From Microvirga sp. TS319 (GTDB taxonomy: Bacteria > Pseudomonadota > Alphaproteobacteria > Rhizobiales > Beijerinckiaceae): a stretch of 64,000 nucleotides of DNA. This document shows positions 1 through 10,500 of the stretch, in pieces. Where the stretch lies: the NCBI RefSeq assembly GCF_041276405.1, contig NZ_JBGGGT010000001.1, positions 1,471,001 to 1,535,000 of the forward strand, given 5' to 3'. The position numbers and the translations under genes are program-made. Under the pieces are notes generated by a model, which worked only from the letters and a program-made list of their open reading frames with translations, was not told where the DNA came from and made no database searches. Position 1 is the stretch's first letter. Each line of letters begins with the position of its first letter.

Positions 1-54
1 AGCCGGCTTGATTGGAGGGAACTGAGCTGCTCTCCTCAAGGAGAGCATGGACGA

Positions 55-1959
55 TCAGGCGTTCTTGCAACGACGTCGCAAATGGAAGCCCAGGAAGAGG
101 CCCAGCAGGAAAAGGAGCAGCACCAGCCAAAACAGCCAGGGGTGGCGCTGACCATCGTCCGTCGCCAAGGGTAGGTTGCCGATCAGCTCGCGGCGCAGGT
201 CGGCTTCGAAAGCGCCCAGGCTGCAGGTTCCATGTGCCAGCCGCGCATTGCTACGCAGATCGATCCCGCGCACCAGCGGATCGCCCGCGCAGACAGACGT
301 CTCGCCCATGGATCGCGCTGGATTGCCCCACGCCAAAGTGTAATCCGGCTGCAGCCCAGGATCGGCGACCGGGAGTGCCGGACTGCAACCATTGTCCACA
401 TCTTGGAGATTCGCGGCGCCGAGCCCGATTGCTCCGCCTTGGGGATGGCAGTTGCCACGCGCATTACGGCTGAGGATCGTGTTCGTGAGCGTGAGCGCGG
501 CTGAGGAGCCCGCCAGGGTGATCCCGGCAGCCTCGTTGTCTGCGACAGTCGCGTTGGCGAGACTGAGTCGCGTTCCGAAGATCGCACCACCGATTGGATC
601 GGCGTCGGTCACAGCATTGCGGACAATCAGCGCGTTGCCGAGGGCAATCTCGCCTGTGCCGCCGTCCACGGCGGCACCCTGGCTCCCGGATTGGTTGCCG
701 ACGATGGTCCCGCGGGCAAGGGTAAGACGGTCGGGCGCGGCCTCGGTCTGGTCGATTAGCCCGTCGAAGGCGCGGCTAAAGGGCACAGAAAGGGGTGCCG
801 CACGCCAGTGCGCAACACCGCCGCCGCGCCCGCCCGCGACGTTCGCCTCGAGCAGCACCGCATCTCCCTGAACGTCACCAGCCCAGAGCAGAGCCCCACC
901 CGCAGTCTGCGCCCGGTTGGCGCGGAAGATCGTGCGATCGAGCCGTAGCGACACCGGGCCTGGCAGCGCGTCGCCGCCCCAGATATCCTCTCGGATCGGC
1001 CGGCCCCAGAAGAACAATGCCCCGCCGGCCCGGGCGGCGTTTTCGACAAGATCCACGCGTGTCAGTGTCAGCCGGGAGCCGATCGCCTGGACCGCACCGC
1101 CAAAGCCGAATGAGTTGTTGCCGGTGAAACTGGTGTCCGAGATGGTTGCATCTGCGTGCACGAGCACGAGCGCTCCGGCGCAGCATCCCCAGGCCTGCTG
1201 CCCGGCTTCCGGCGGAACGCCGTTGCCTTCGAAGGTCGATCGCCGGATGACGACTTTGCTGTCATGGACGAGGATCGGCCCCGAATTGGCACGAAAGGTC
1301 GCGTCCTCGATCAGCAGGCTGCGCGACGGCACGACACCAGGACCGGCCGCCGGTGGCCCGCTCACCAGCGGGTGCGCACGGTTGCCCTGGAACGTCGTCC
1401 GCCTCAGCACCACCCGATTGGCGTCGACCACGCCGCGGAACGGATGGACCGCCTCGAGCCCATTGCCCTCGAACACGCTGTCTGCGGCCTCGAGCCCCTG
1501 CACGATGTAAGGCGTTGGCGTTGCCTCGGTACGCACCGCGACCAAGATCACCTGAAGATCGGCGCCGCGGGCGATTGCAGTGCTTGTGTCCGTCGCCACG
1601 CCCGTCGCAGCACCACTCGGATCGTTACGCACGGTGAGGTTTCGCAGCTCGAGCCGCCCTTGGCCCTCGAAGAACGGCCGCGCACCAGTGCCGAACAGGA
1701 GCGCCCGGCTCTCGCCGTCAATCGAAACAAGCCCAGTGACAGTGTAGGTTGCCGTCAACTCAATTGCTGGCTGTCCAGCGGGGCAGCGCAAGACGACGGG
1801 TCCCCCGGTCGCCAGCGCGTCGCGCAGGTTGAGACCGCCCATTGCATCGTCCCGGCCGCAGGCCGTCACGACGGATTGCGCCTGCACCCGGGCGGGCGCT
1901 GCCAGAGCGGCAAGCAGTCCCATTGTGAGGGCAAGGACAAACCGGTCAGAACAGCGCAT
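55..1959 (-). CDS. Secreted beta-helix repeat protein with C-terminal membrane anchor
   Basis: 634 residues. The N-terminus is a clear Sec signal (hydrophobic core, then APARVQA). The body carries repeated short segments such as SVFEGNG, TTFQGNRA, STFEGNG, TSFTGNN and TIFRANRA, typical of right-handed parallel beta-helix proteins of the choice-of-anchor Q or polymorphic outer-membrane kind. The last 30 residues are a single hydrophobic segment (PWLFWLVLLLFLLGLF) followed by RRRCK, which looks like a membrane or sorting anchor. It is the last gene of a minus-strand operon and overlaps the stop of the 886-residue gene by 14 bases. The fold is well supported. A role in surface binding or carbohydrate interaction is only a family-level guess. 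Confidence 0.75.
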   Translation of the reverse strand: MRCSDRFVLALTMGLLAALAAPARVQAQSVVTACGRDDAMGGLNLRDALATGGPVVLRCPAGQPAIELTATYTVTGLVSIDGESRALLFGTGARPFFEGQGRLELRNLTVRNDPSGAATGVATDTSTAIARGADLQVILVAVRTEATPTPYIVQGLEAADSVFEGNGLEAVHPFRGVVDANRVVLRRTTFQGNRAHPLVSGPPAAGPGVVPSRSLLIEDATFRANSGPILVHDSKVVIRRSTFEGNGVPPEAGQQAWGCCAGALVLVHADATISDTSFTGNNSFGFGGAVQAIGSRLTLTRVDLVENAARAGGALFFWGRPIREDIWGGDALPGPVSLRLDRTIFRANRAQTAGGALLWAGDVQGDAVLLEANVAGGRGGGVAHWRAAPLSVPFSRAFDGLIDQTEAAPDRLTLARGTIVGNQSGSQGAAVDGGTGEIALGNALIVRNAVTDADPIGGAIFGTRLSLANATVADNEAAGITLAGSSAALTLTNTILSRNARGNCHPQGGAIGLGAANLQDVDNGCSPALPVADPGLQPDYTLAWGNPARSMGETSVCAGDPLVRGIDLRSNARLAHGTCSLGAFEADLRRELIGNLPLATDDGQRHPWLFWLVLLLFLLGLFLGFHLRRRCKNA

Positions 1960-4606
1960 CGAGTATCACCCCGTCCTCACCGTTCCGGACCGGCGCCTCC
2001 TCGTTATTGAGGTCGATGAAGATCCGGCCCGGAACGGCGGGGTTGCGGATCGTAATGCGTGCGCCGCTCTCGTGGTTGACGAAGGTCCCACAGGCACGGC
2101 AGTCAGCGTCGAAGTCCTCGTCCATGGGCGAAAACTTGATCTCGCGGTTCTGCGTGATCGACCAGAACGTGAGATCGCCCTCGCCGAAGCTCTGGTTCCA
2201 GCTCCGGAACCGGTCCCGGTTGGCAGCGACAAACGCATCCTCGTACGCTTGGATGGTCGGGAATTGGCTACGCTGCGCGACCTCGACGAAGCCCCAGTCG
2301 CGCTCCTCGCAGGCCGGATTCGTGCCGCGCGCATGGCAGGACGACTTCCAGACCGCGAGATAGATGTCGTTGTCGCTTCGCTCGTCCCCATCACGCAGCT
2401 CCGGACACGAGGCCGCATCCATGAATGAGAGGAACATCGACCAGGGCTGAGTGCGCGCCGGCGTCAGGCAGTCGGCAATCGGCTCGGGGATCTCGAAACG
2501 GATGCCACAGGCGAAGCTGCCGGTAACACAGCGATTGTTCGAGAACGAGGCGACCGGGGGATCGGCACCGGCGTCGAAGAGTTCGGGCGTTCCTTCAAAG
2601 CGCAGGAAATTGGGATAGGTAGCCCGACGCGCGGCCGCCGCACCGATCATCAGCGTGGTTGGAACACCAACGCCTTTGTCGTCGGCCGGACCTGTCGGGT
2701 AGATCGTGAACTGGATCCCGACCAAGCCCAGCCAACCGAGGTTCATCCGAAGGCCCTGAGCATATCCCGTGGAGTCACCGCCGGCAGTGAGCTGCCAGCC
2801 CGGCCCGCCGCTGTAACGCTCATAGCCCTCGTAAGTGTAGGTCTGCTCGTATGGCCCAGTCTTATGGATTGCGAGGTCGAGGATGAGGGCGTGAGGGCGA
2901 TAGCGCGACGTCGCATGCCAAAGCATTTCTTCGGTACTGCCATAGGAGGCACGGCCATCCGGCCCCTGCCGCGTGTCACCCGTCCAGAACTGGAGTGCGG
3001 CCAGGAGGTGATCGGCGTTGCCGATGAAATCTGTCAAAGGGAGCGGCGGATGACCGGGTGCGCCGCGCGAGAGCATGTTGACTTTGGCCAACCGGCGGAA
3101 GGGCACGATCCTTCGTCCCTGACTGCTGCCAATTGCCGCCTTCACGGCGGAGAGGTCAAAGACTGCGGCGGCTGCGGTCACAATCGCCTGGTCGCGCTCA
3201 TGGCAGCCTGTGTCCTCCACTCTCTCCCAGGACCAGCCCAGCCGGCAGGCATCGTCGATCAGGTTCAAAATCGCCGCATGGCTCAGCCGGGCGTAGGGCT
3301 TCGCATTATACTCCACGAAGTCCTCCTCGACGATCCGCTGCAGCCGCTCGAGGAGCCATTGCCGCACGTCCTCGGTTTTACCTGCGATCTCATCAAATCC
3401 GTCACGGTTTTCACTGATTCGCAGCTCCTCCATCATTCGCTTGTTCTTGAGGTAGATGGAGCTGTTCTGCATCAGCAGATGATTCTCAGTCTCCTCAATG
3501 CCGGCCACCCACAGCGTCGTGAACGCGCTTACGACAACGATCGCACCGGCAACCGCTGCCGCCGCAGCAAGTCCGGCCGCAAGGCCGCCGCCGAGGCCTC
3601 CCGCGAGCGCCCCCAGAATAGCACCAGCCACCAGCGCCACGGCGGCAACGATCAGAAGGAACCGCAGGAAGCGCCAGATGTCATCCCCGGTCGAGGACTC
3701 GTCGACGTTCTCGCCTGAGATGGCCCGCTGCTGCTCCTGGTCGTAGTGCTCGTCGTCGGCAACGTACTCGTCGGCAGTGCCGAAGCTGTTCGTCTTGTTT
3801 CCACAGCTAAAGACGAGGTCGTACGTCTCGCGTGCGGGCCCGCCCCGCAACGTAAGCAACTCTCGATCGATCTTGCCGATTGCTTGACGGGCGTCGCCTT
3901 CGACCCGTGCGTCAATGGTGATCGCCTGCTCAAGCAAGCGTGCGAGGCGTGTGTACTCGATGACTGACATGTCCCAGTCACCAGCCGCGTCCATTACCGT
4001 GAACGAGCCGGTCGTTACCACATCGAGGATGCAGGGCAGCTTATCGGCCGAGGTGCCCGGATATTTCGGGATACGCCGCCCATCCTTGAACTCCCACGCG
4101 CCGAGATCCGGATTCATGACAACCGTCCGCACCTGCGCAATCAGGCACGCAGGCGAGAGTGCCAGAACGATCTGAACTGCAAACTCACCGGCCCGGCGGG
4201 CCTGAAATGCGTCGCGGCAGGCCGGACCATAGAGGGCGACATATTCCTGACTGCGCCGCTGCGCGAGCGGCTGGAACTGCTCAAGCGGTGGTGGCTCGCG
4301 GTTGTCATTGGCAAATCCGGCCACCTCCATTTCGCAGGCGACGTCGTACTTGGCTGCCCAACCGGCCTTGGCGACCAAGTGCATCGACGGCCAGCGCCTC
4401 TCCTTCACCTGCTGCTCAAAGTTCTCCTCATCGAGGCAAGTCCTGGGCCGCAACGCGGCCCGCTCACGGTCTGGCATGGTCGCGATGGCTGTCGTACCAC
4501 TCGTCGCCCGCTGGCCGAGATCGAAAGTCTGGGCAGTGGCGCAGACCATCGCGCTGCCCGTGAAGAGCAGCACGAATAAGAGTATCTGGCGGGTTATCGC
4601 CGTCAC
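1946..4606 (-). CDS. Large exported membrane protein of unknown function
   Basis: 886 residues. A signal peptide covers roughly residues 1-25 (ending VCATA). Roughly residues 310-370 form a Gly/Ala-rich hydrophobic block ending in ITLWVAG-type sequence, enough for two membrane spans. The long parts on both sides are soluble and hold several Cys residues (CLDEENF, CEMEVAG, CILDVV, CRLGW, CVTGSFACG, CRACG), suggesting disulphides in the periplasm. I recognise no catalytic motif. The start overlaps the stop of the 141-residue gene by four bases (ATGA), so translation is probably coupled. Co-transcription with the beta-helix gene suggests a shared envelope role. Confidence 0.65.
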   Translation of the reverse strand: MTAITRQILLFVLLFTGSAMVCATAQTFDLGQRATSGTTAIATMPDRERAALRPRTCLDEENFEQQVKERRWPSMHLVAKAGWAAKYDVACEMEVAGFANDNREPPPLEQFQPLAQRRSQEYVALYGPACRDAFQARRAGEFAVQIVLALSPACLIAQVRTVVMNPDLGAWEFKDGRRIPKYPGTSADKLPCILDVVTTGSFTVMDAAGDWDMSVIEYTRLARLLEQAITIDARVEGDARQAIGKIDRELLTLRGGPARETYDLVFSCGNKTNSFGTADEYVADDEHYDQEQQRAISGENVDESSTGDDIWRFLRFLLIVAAVALVAGAILGALAGGLGGGLAAGLAAAAAVAGAIVVVSAFTTLWVAGIEETENHLLMQNSSIYLKNKRMMEELRISENRDGFDEIAGKTEDVRQWLLERLQRIVEEDFVEYNAKPYARLSHAAILNLIDDACRLGWSWERVEDTGCHERDQAIVTAAAAVFDLSAVKAAIGSSQGRRIVPFRRLAKVNMLSRGAPGHPPLPLTDFIGNADHLLAALQFWTGDTRQGPDGRASYGSTEEMLWHATSRYRPHALILDLAIHKTGPYEQTYTYEGYERYSGGPGWQLTAGGDSTGYAQGLRMNLGWLGLVGIQFTIYPTGPADDKGVGVPTTLMIGAAAARRATYPNFLRFEGTPELFDAGADPPVASFSNNRCVTGSFACGIRFEIPEPIADCLTPARTQPWSMFLSFMDAASCPELRDGDERSDNDIYLAVWKSSCHARGTNPACEERDWGFVEVAQRSQFPTIQAYEDAFVAANRDRFRSWNQSFGEGDLTFWSITQNREIKFSPMDEDFDADCRACGTFVNHESGARITIRNPAVPGRIFIDLNNEEAPVRNGEDGVILDALF

Positions 4607-5028
4607 GGCTCGCGTCTCGACGGGTCGAGCTGGTTCTCGTCGGCAACCGCGCCACGCCGATCGGGCGTAACGCAGACGAGATCACCAGTGAACGCTTCAC
4701 GCCAAACATAGCCCTGGGCGCATGTCTTTGGCCCGAAGGCGCCGGATAGCCAGAGCACAACGGCACGGGAGTTTTCAGCGACGACGAGATCGCGGCTGGC
4801 AGGCAGTACGCAGATCCCGTCGGCCGGAGCCGATTGTCGAGGGACAAATCCAGCCCTGCAGGGACCAGCAACTGCAGGCGACAGCAGCCACGCGAAGAGC
4901 ACCCAGATCACGGCAAGCGCTGCAAGATCTGCAGCCACTCCGCCGTCCTGACGCCAATTCCACGATCGAAAGATATCGAACCAGTTGCGACGTCGCACCG
5001 AAGCACCCTCCCATCGATACGATATCAT
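4603..5028 (-). CDS. Small inner-membrane protein with CxxGxVWREA motif
   Basis: 141 residues, first gene of the minus-strand operon. A single membrane segment lies near residues 35-55 (LAALAVIWVLFAWLLSPAVA). It is followed by a periplasmic tail with four Cys and the segment CAQGYVWREAFTGDLVCVTP. I know this type of C-terminal segment from many uncharacterised proteobacterial secreted proteins, where the two Cys probably pair. An internal Met is not obviously a better start. Its stop overlaps the next start by four bases. Function unknown. Confidence 0.6.
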   Translation of the reverse strand: MISYRWEGASVRRRNWFDIFRSWNWRQDGGVAADLAALAVIWVLFAWLLSPAVAGPCRAGFVPRQSAPADGICVLPASRDLVVAENSRAVVLWLSGAFGPKTCAQGYVWREAFTGDLVCVTPDRRGAVADENQLDPSRREP

Positions 5029-5287
5029 ATCGGGGGCTTACCTTTGATGCTGGGCATACTGAGTACCTCAGCTGGCATTGGCCAACCCCATGTGGGTGAT
5101 CCATGTGTGACGTTAATTCAGCGTTGGTTTCCTCGGCGCGCTGGAAGACGCCGTCAGTCGCGATCCGCTCGTACAGATTGACCCGGCGTCTACAACTCGC
5201 TTCAGGGCCTGCGGTCGTCGCGGATCCGTCGCGAGCCGTTCAGCAACTTGGTTCGGTTGACGTCTCCGGCTCACCCGGAGGCGTACG

Positions 5288-6005
5288 ATGTTCAAAGGCC
5301 GGCATTTCGATCACTCCGTGATCCTCCTACGTGCCCGGAGATATCTGGCCCACAATCTGAGCCTGAGAAATCTCGAGGAGACGATGGCCGAGCGCGGCAT
5401 CTCGGTCGATCATGCTACAGTCGGTCGCTGGGTGGTCCGTTACTCACCCGAACTGCTCGAGCGCTTCAACCGCCGCAAGCGAGCCGTCAGCCGAAAATGG
5501 CATATCGATGAAACTTACATCAAGGTCCGAGGACGCTGGATGTATCTCTACCGAGCTATCGACAGTCATGGCGATACGGTCGAATTCTGGTTCAGCGAGC
5601 GGCGGAATCTCACGGCCGCCAAGCGCTTCCTACGTAAGGCTCTCAAGCGACACGGCCGACCCGAGCGGATTGTGATCAACGGCAGTCAGACCAATCGCGA
5701 GGCGATCTCGTCCTGTGATGCCGAGAGCCGTTTGCAGGAGCGCTCGAGTCGCCAACTGCGGCCCATCCGCATCCGGCAAAGTGCCTACTTGAATAGTCGG
5801 ATCTAGCAGGATCATCGGGCGATCAAGCGCCGCATTCGTCCGATGCTCGGGTTCAAGTCTTTGAACAGCGCTCGCGTGATCCTGGGCGGGATCGAAATGG
5901 TTCACATGGTGCGGAAAGGACAGGCGAAGTACGCCTGCACTCATCAACTGTCGCTCGCTGAGCAGTTCACGTTGCTCGCCGCCTCAGTGTCGGCAGAAGC
6001 TTTCT
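5288..6005 (+). pseudogene. IS6-family transposase, inactivated
   Basis: The frame encodes a near-complete IS6-type transposase: N-terminal helix region (FKGRHFDHSVILL), WHIDETYIKVRG with the first catalytic Asp, and the conserved C-terminus QDHRAIKRR followed by MLGFKSLNSARVILGG. A TAG at 5804-5806 interrupts it exactly where the family has the catalytic Glu (expected NRIEQDH, read as SRI-stop-QDH). The second catalytic position reads VINGS instead of the usual VIDGS. Two of three DDE residues are therefore lost. Family homology fades near 6005, although the frame stays open to 6229. I could not recognise terminal inverted repeats with confidence. Confidence 0.85.
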
Positions 6006-6247
6006 TGCCTGCGGCTCCAGATCCATTGCAAACAGCCGATAGGCTTCAGGATAGGAATCGAGACGTCGATGGACGTACATCGTGTCGACACGATCGGAAA
6101 CGGGCCCTGGCTGATCGAGGCTCCGTTCAATTAACGAAAGCGTGGATTGATCCATTGCCACGTCCAAATCCTAACGTACTCCTCTTGACAGCCCCGGGCC
6201 CGCAGCAATCCGCCTGGAAGCCGCTTTGAATTTGCGTAGGCCTAACG

Positions 6248-6637
6248 TCAGTTTCTCCCTGCAGGCCTTTTCCCGGAAGGTGTCCCATCCGGATTCATGC
6301 CGTAACGGCGATACAAAGCCTCTTCGTCACGAGCCAACTGGGCGTCCATGCGCGCGTCAGCGCTCCGTGCCACTGCGTTTCGCGCTGCGAGCGCGACAGG
6401 AGCTTTGGCGAAACTGGAAAGGCCCGTCGGATCAGCGCTGGCCGCAAGACTGGTGGCGCCTTGCGCAGCTCCCAATGCAGTTGCCTCAGCGTTCAGTTGT
6501 TCCTCCAAGGCTCTCGTCTCGCTCGAGAAGTTCGAACCTTGAAAATTGGATTGCGTGCTCTGGCAGCCGGCTAGCGCCGCTACGACCACGAATAGCGGTG
6601 CTAATAGACCACGACGATGATTTAAAAGGACGCGCAT
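6248..6637 (-). CDS. Small lipoprotein
   Basis: 129 residues from the ATG at 6637, chosen over an upstream TTG because a GAGG ribosome site precedes it. The N-terminus has a basic stretch, a hydrophobic core (LLAPLFVVVAALAGC) and a lipobox LAGC, so it is probably a lipoprotein. The mature part is Ala-rich and helical (ETRALEEQLNAEATALGAA) with a basic tail. It follows the 123-residue lipoprotein gene closely and probably shares its transcript. No family recognised. Confidence 0.65.
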   Translation of the reverse strand: MRVLLNHRRGLLAPLFVVVAALAGCQSTQSNFQGSNFSSETRALEEQLNAEATALGAAQGATSLAASADPTGLSSFAKAPVALAARNAVARSADARMDAQLARDEEALYRRYGMNPDGTPSGKRPAGRN

Positions 6638-6666
6638 ATTTCGACCTCGATAGGTTTGATAGATTC

Positions 6667-7038
6667 TCAATAGCAGGCGACCTTGAACTCGGCTTGGTTC
6701 CGCATCACGGAGCCATGCAGCGGCCCCATCGCCCGCGCAGCAAGAGCCCCGCCCGGTCCAGCGAAGCCGATGCCAGCCACGGCCGTGTTCACAGCCATAT
6801 CCGCTGCCCGAACACTTTGCGAATGCGCCTCTATCTGATCGATGCAGGATTGTGCCGAGGCATACGCCCTGGCAGTTTCCCGATCCTCAGGTTCTGCGCC
6901 GGGTCTGCTCGCCGCCAACTCGGCGGCCGCCTGACGACTCGCCATGTCAGCACGCAAGGCGCCCATTCGCGCATCACTGGCAGTACAGCCAGCCGCGAGC
7001 AGGCAAGCCATGCTGATCACGAAATGTCTTGCCTTCAT
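6667..7038 (-). CDS. Small lipoprotein
   Basis: 123 residues. The signal peptide ends in a clean lipobox (ACLLAAGC). The mature region is Ala-rich with a helical segment and a Gly-rich hydrophobic stretch (VNTAVAGIGFAGPGGALAAR). Its start overlaps the stop of the DoxX-like gene by four bases, and the next lipoprotein gene follows, giving a three-gene minus-strand unit. Function unknown. The pairing of two lipoproteins with a membrane protein suggests an envelope complex. Confidence 0.68.
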   Translation of the reverse strand: MKARHFVISMACLLAAGCTASDARMGALRADMASRQAAAELAASRPGAEPEDRETARAYASAQSCIDQIEAHSQSVRAADMAVNTAVAGIGFAGPGGALAARAMGPLHGSVMRNQAEFKVACY

Positions 7039-7517
7039 GCGATTTGCCTTTTTCTGCTCGCACCCAGCTCAGACGCGTAAATCGCGACGACGAGGCCACC
7101 GACGACGGTGATGTGTTCCAAGACGACATGGAACTCTATGGTTTTCAAGGGCTCTTGCATGACCCAAAAGCCGTGGGTGATCGGGACGATGGGAATGGTG
7201 AAGGCGGCCAGAGCTCCGGCGCCAACCCAACTCCAACGATCGAGGATGACGAGGGCCGAGCCGACAAGAAGCGTTACTACCGTCGCAAAATGGAAGAGGA
7301 TTTCCGACACAAGACCGAAATGGTGCATTTCCGCCAACCCACCATCGAAATCGAAGAGTCTGGCCAGTCCGCAGGACCAGAACGTGAAGGTCAGCGCAGT
7401 GCGCGCCAAATAGCCGAACCAAGGGCCGCCAAAGACGGTCGCAACTGCGCCGACGAAGTGTCTTGGGGTGCGAGTCAAAACGCCCACATTAGGGGTTTCA
7501 ACAGTCTCAGAACTCAT
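7035..7517 (-). CDS. DoxX-like four-helix membrane protein
   Basis: 160 residues with four predicted membrane helices. The segment LARTALTFTFWSCGLARLFDFDGG, followed by a helix with HFGL and a third with GSALVILDRWSWVGAGALA, follows the DoxX/SURF4-like pattern (helix, FDFxGG, helix, Gly-rich helix). DoxX-type proteins are integral membrane proteins of uncertain function, some linked to redox or thiosulfate metabolism. It is the first gene of the unit with the two lipoproteins and overlaps the next start by four bases. Confidence 0.65.
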   Translation of the reverse strand: MSSETVETPNVGVLTRTPRHFVGAVATVFGGPWFGYLARTALTFTFWSCGLARLFDFDGGLAEMHHFGLVSEILFHFATVVTLLVGSALVILDRWSWVGAGALAAFTIPIVPITHGFWVMQEPLKTIEFHVVLEHITVVGGLVVAIYASELGASRKRQIA

Positions 7518-7596
7518 AGCAAATCCGTTTGAATTTTTAGAGAGAGACGGAGACGATGCCGACTTTAAGCCGACAAAGTCATCGTGTGATTCAATT

Positions 7597-10500
7597 TCAG
7601 AGCCTGACGTTGAAGTTGGCCTTGACCGACTGATCGGACATGTCGGAGCCGAACTGGCCCCCGTAGGTCACGCCGAGCACCGCATCCGGCGTCAGGGCGA
7701 AGTCGAGACCGGCCTCCATCACCGCGGCGTTCCGCGCAATCGGCACGCCAGCAACGGTAAAGGCGTCTCCACCGCCAAACCGCATCGTCGAGATCGGCGT
7801 GACGCCCCCGAACGCGTGACGCCATCCGAGTGCACCCTTTGCCGTCAGGTTCGCGCCATTTACTTCGAATGTACTGGAAGCGCGCAGACCGAGAGTCGTG
7901 AAGGTCGCATCGGTGTCGCTCGATAGGCTGGTCAGTGCCGCAGCGCCGCCCCTTTCGCTAATTCCGTCCGTATGCAGATTGACGTAGGCCAGATTGGCGA
8001 AGGGCTCGAACCTCGTTGCACCCATGTTCACACCATAGGCCAGTTCGCCGAAGACCTGCGCTGTGCCCGCGTTATCATCGCCCTTCAAGCTGCCTCCGAA
8101 ACCGGAGAAGCTTACGCTGCGGTTCGTGGAGATATCGTGCCACGTATAGGCAGCGCCCGTGCGGAAGGCCAGATTGCCCCATTGTGTACCGCCATAAAGG
8201 CCGAGATGGTAGTTATCGCTCGAGCCGGAGGAATAACGGTCCTTCATGTCGAAGCTGGTGTTGCTGTAGCCTGCGACCGCGCCGAAGCGCCAGGTATCGA
8301 AGACTGGGGTGTCGAGACCAACGAAGAAACCGCCGGTCTTGCGATTGAGACGCGCAGCGTTGCCGTCACCATCCGTGTGCCCCCACGAACCGAAGCCCTC
8401 ACCCCAAAGCGCGATGCCATTGGTATTCGCCGCCACCGGCACTGGCTTGCCGTCGACATAAGTCGTGACCACCCCACCGGAAGAACCGACGCCGTCGAAG
8501 GCTGCCCGAATGCGGTCATTGATCGCGTTGCGGACAAAACGGCTGTCCTCAATCATCGATGCCTTCGCCGAAGAATGGATTTCGCCCGACAGTTGATCAA
8601 ATGCCGTTCGGGCCTGGGAGACCGACAGGTTCAGCACCGCATTGTGGAGCGGATTGCCGGAGCCAAGGCTCTCGACCCCGCCGCCGGTCGCAATCTGGTT
8701 GCGCGTCACGCCAACGTTCTGAAAGCTGACCGTGTTGCGGGTTATGGTCAGATAAACGTTGTTGGCATCGTAGCTGGGCGTGGGATCGAGGAAGGCGAGG
8801 TTGGAGGTGACGCCGGCGAAAGTTCCACCGACACCATTCGCGGTCAGGATCGTATAGGTCGTGGCCGGAGCGTAATTCCCCACGCCGGCGAGCACCCGGA
8901 CCGTGCCGCCGTCGATCGTGGCCGATCCGGTCGCATTGATGCGATCACCCGCACCTGCCGCATTGACCTCGACTTCGAATATCGAGCCCTGATCGAAGGT
9001 GATGTTGCCGGTGACGTTCAGCGTACCGATCGAGTTACCCGGCGCAATCGTGCCTTTCACGAGGGTGTCACCGATCGTACCAACGCCCTCAAGGCGGGCG
9101 CCGAGCACAGTAACCGTCCCTCCCAGCGCGCCGTTTACGACCAGCGTGCCTTCATCGACTATGGCCTCACCGGTGAATCCCCTGCTGTTACCTGAAAGTG
9201 TCAGCTTACCGCTCCCCCCTTGGTGAAGTATCCCGACCCGGTCAATGAACCTGCAAAGCTGGTGTCGATATTCTGATGCAGCGAATGCGTCGCCGTACCG
9301 ATCGCCACCAATCCCCCGGTACCGGATAGCGAGGACATGATGAGACTATAGTCATTGAGGTCGAGTGTGCCTCCGTTCACCGTAAAGGCGGTGTCACTCA
9401 CGAACGCCTTTTCCTGACCGGCCCTCAATATTCCGCCATCGACGATTGTGCCGCCCGTATAGCGGTTGGTGCCGGTGAGCGTCAGATCGCCGTCCAGCAG
9501 ATGCACTGCGCCTGTGCCGGAAATGGCTCCGTCGAACGTCGTCGCATCCGATCGATTAAAGGCCAGCGCGCCGTTGTTGACGACTTCGCCGACGATCGAC
9601 CCTGACGTGCCGCCGCTGCCGATCTGCAGCGTCCCCTGGCGAATTTCCGTGCCACCCCAATAGTTATTGTCTCCATCGAGGATGAGCGTACCAAGATCGG
9701 TTTTGGTCAGACGGCCCCCGCCGTCCAAACGGTTAGAGATGGTTGCGACATAATTCGCACCGGCCGCAGTTCCGTCACCGACGCGAATGATCGCCTCACC
9801 CGCGGCGAGCGTGAGCAAATCACCGTACAGGTTATAGCCGCTGGTTGCGAACTGCATACCGGTGGTCTCTACCTGTCCGGTACCCGTGTAGACTTCGACA
9901 TTGCCGGCGTTGCCACCGAACCCCACGGATCCGGGGCGCGGACTCATCGCGCCATTCGTCACCCCCTGGGCATCGGTGAAAGCACGTCCGCCAGTTCGCC
10001 ACTGGCCGTCACCTCCGTCGACCTTGCCGTTGTCCCAATTCTCCTGTTTGTCGCCGTCCCAGAACAGGAGGGGACCTTGCTGTTCGCCTCGGGCGGCGAG
10101 ATTGACTTGTCCTGCGACGGCCGTCTGTACGCTCACTTTATCCCGAGAGCCGTTTGGTACGGTCGCGATATCTAGGCCGTTCTGGGTCAGCGAACCTCCA
10201 TAGTTGAACAGTCGATAGCTACCCGGGCCGAACCCGCCGACATCTTTCACGCTGAGCGCCCCGTCGAGCGTCAGATCCCCGGCAACACTGAAGCTGGCTT
10301 GGTTCGAATTCGCGCGCAGGTCGACAGAGACGTGGGATTCTTCGGCTAACACGAGCGTATCGGCCGCTGTAAGAGTAAGTGCCCCGGTCCCGCTCAGCAG
10401 CGGGATGCCGTCGCCGGTCTTGGTTACGTGATAGGCCCCGCTGACGGTCCCTCTCTGATCGGCGCTTCCGGTAGCGACGTTCAGCTCGGTGTCGGTTGCC

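Noticed and set aside
1156..2010. 284-codon plus-strand frame opposite the beta-helix gene
   Set aside because: No features, Arg/His-rich; the minus-strand protein has a signal peptide and repeats. Frames at 2864-3718 and 1829-2428 are likewise rejected.
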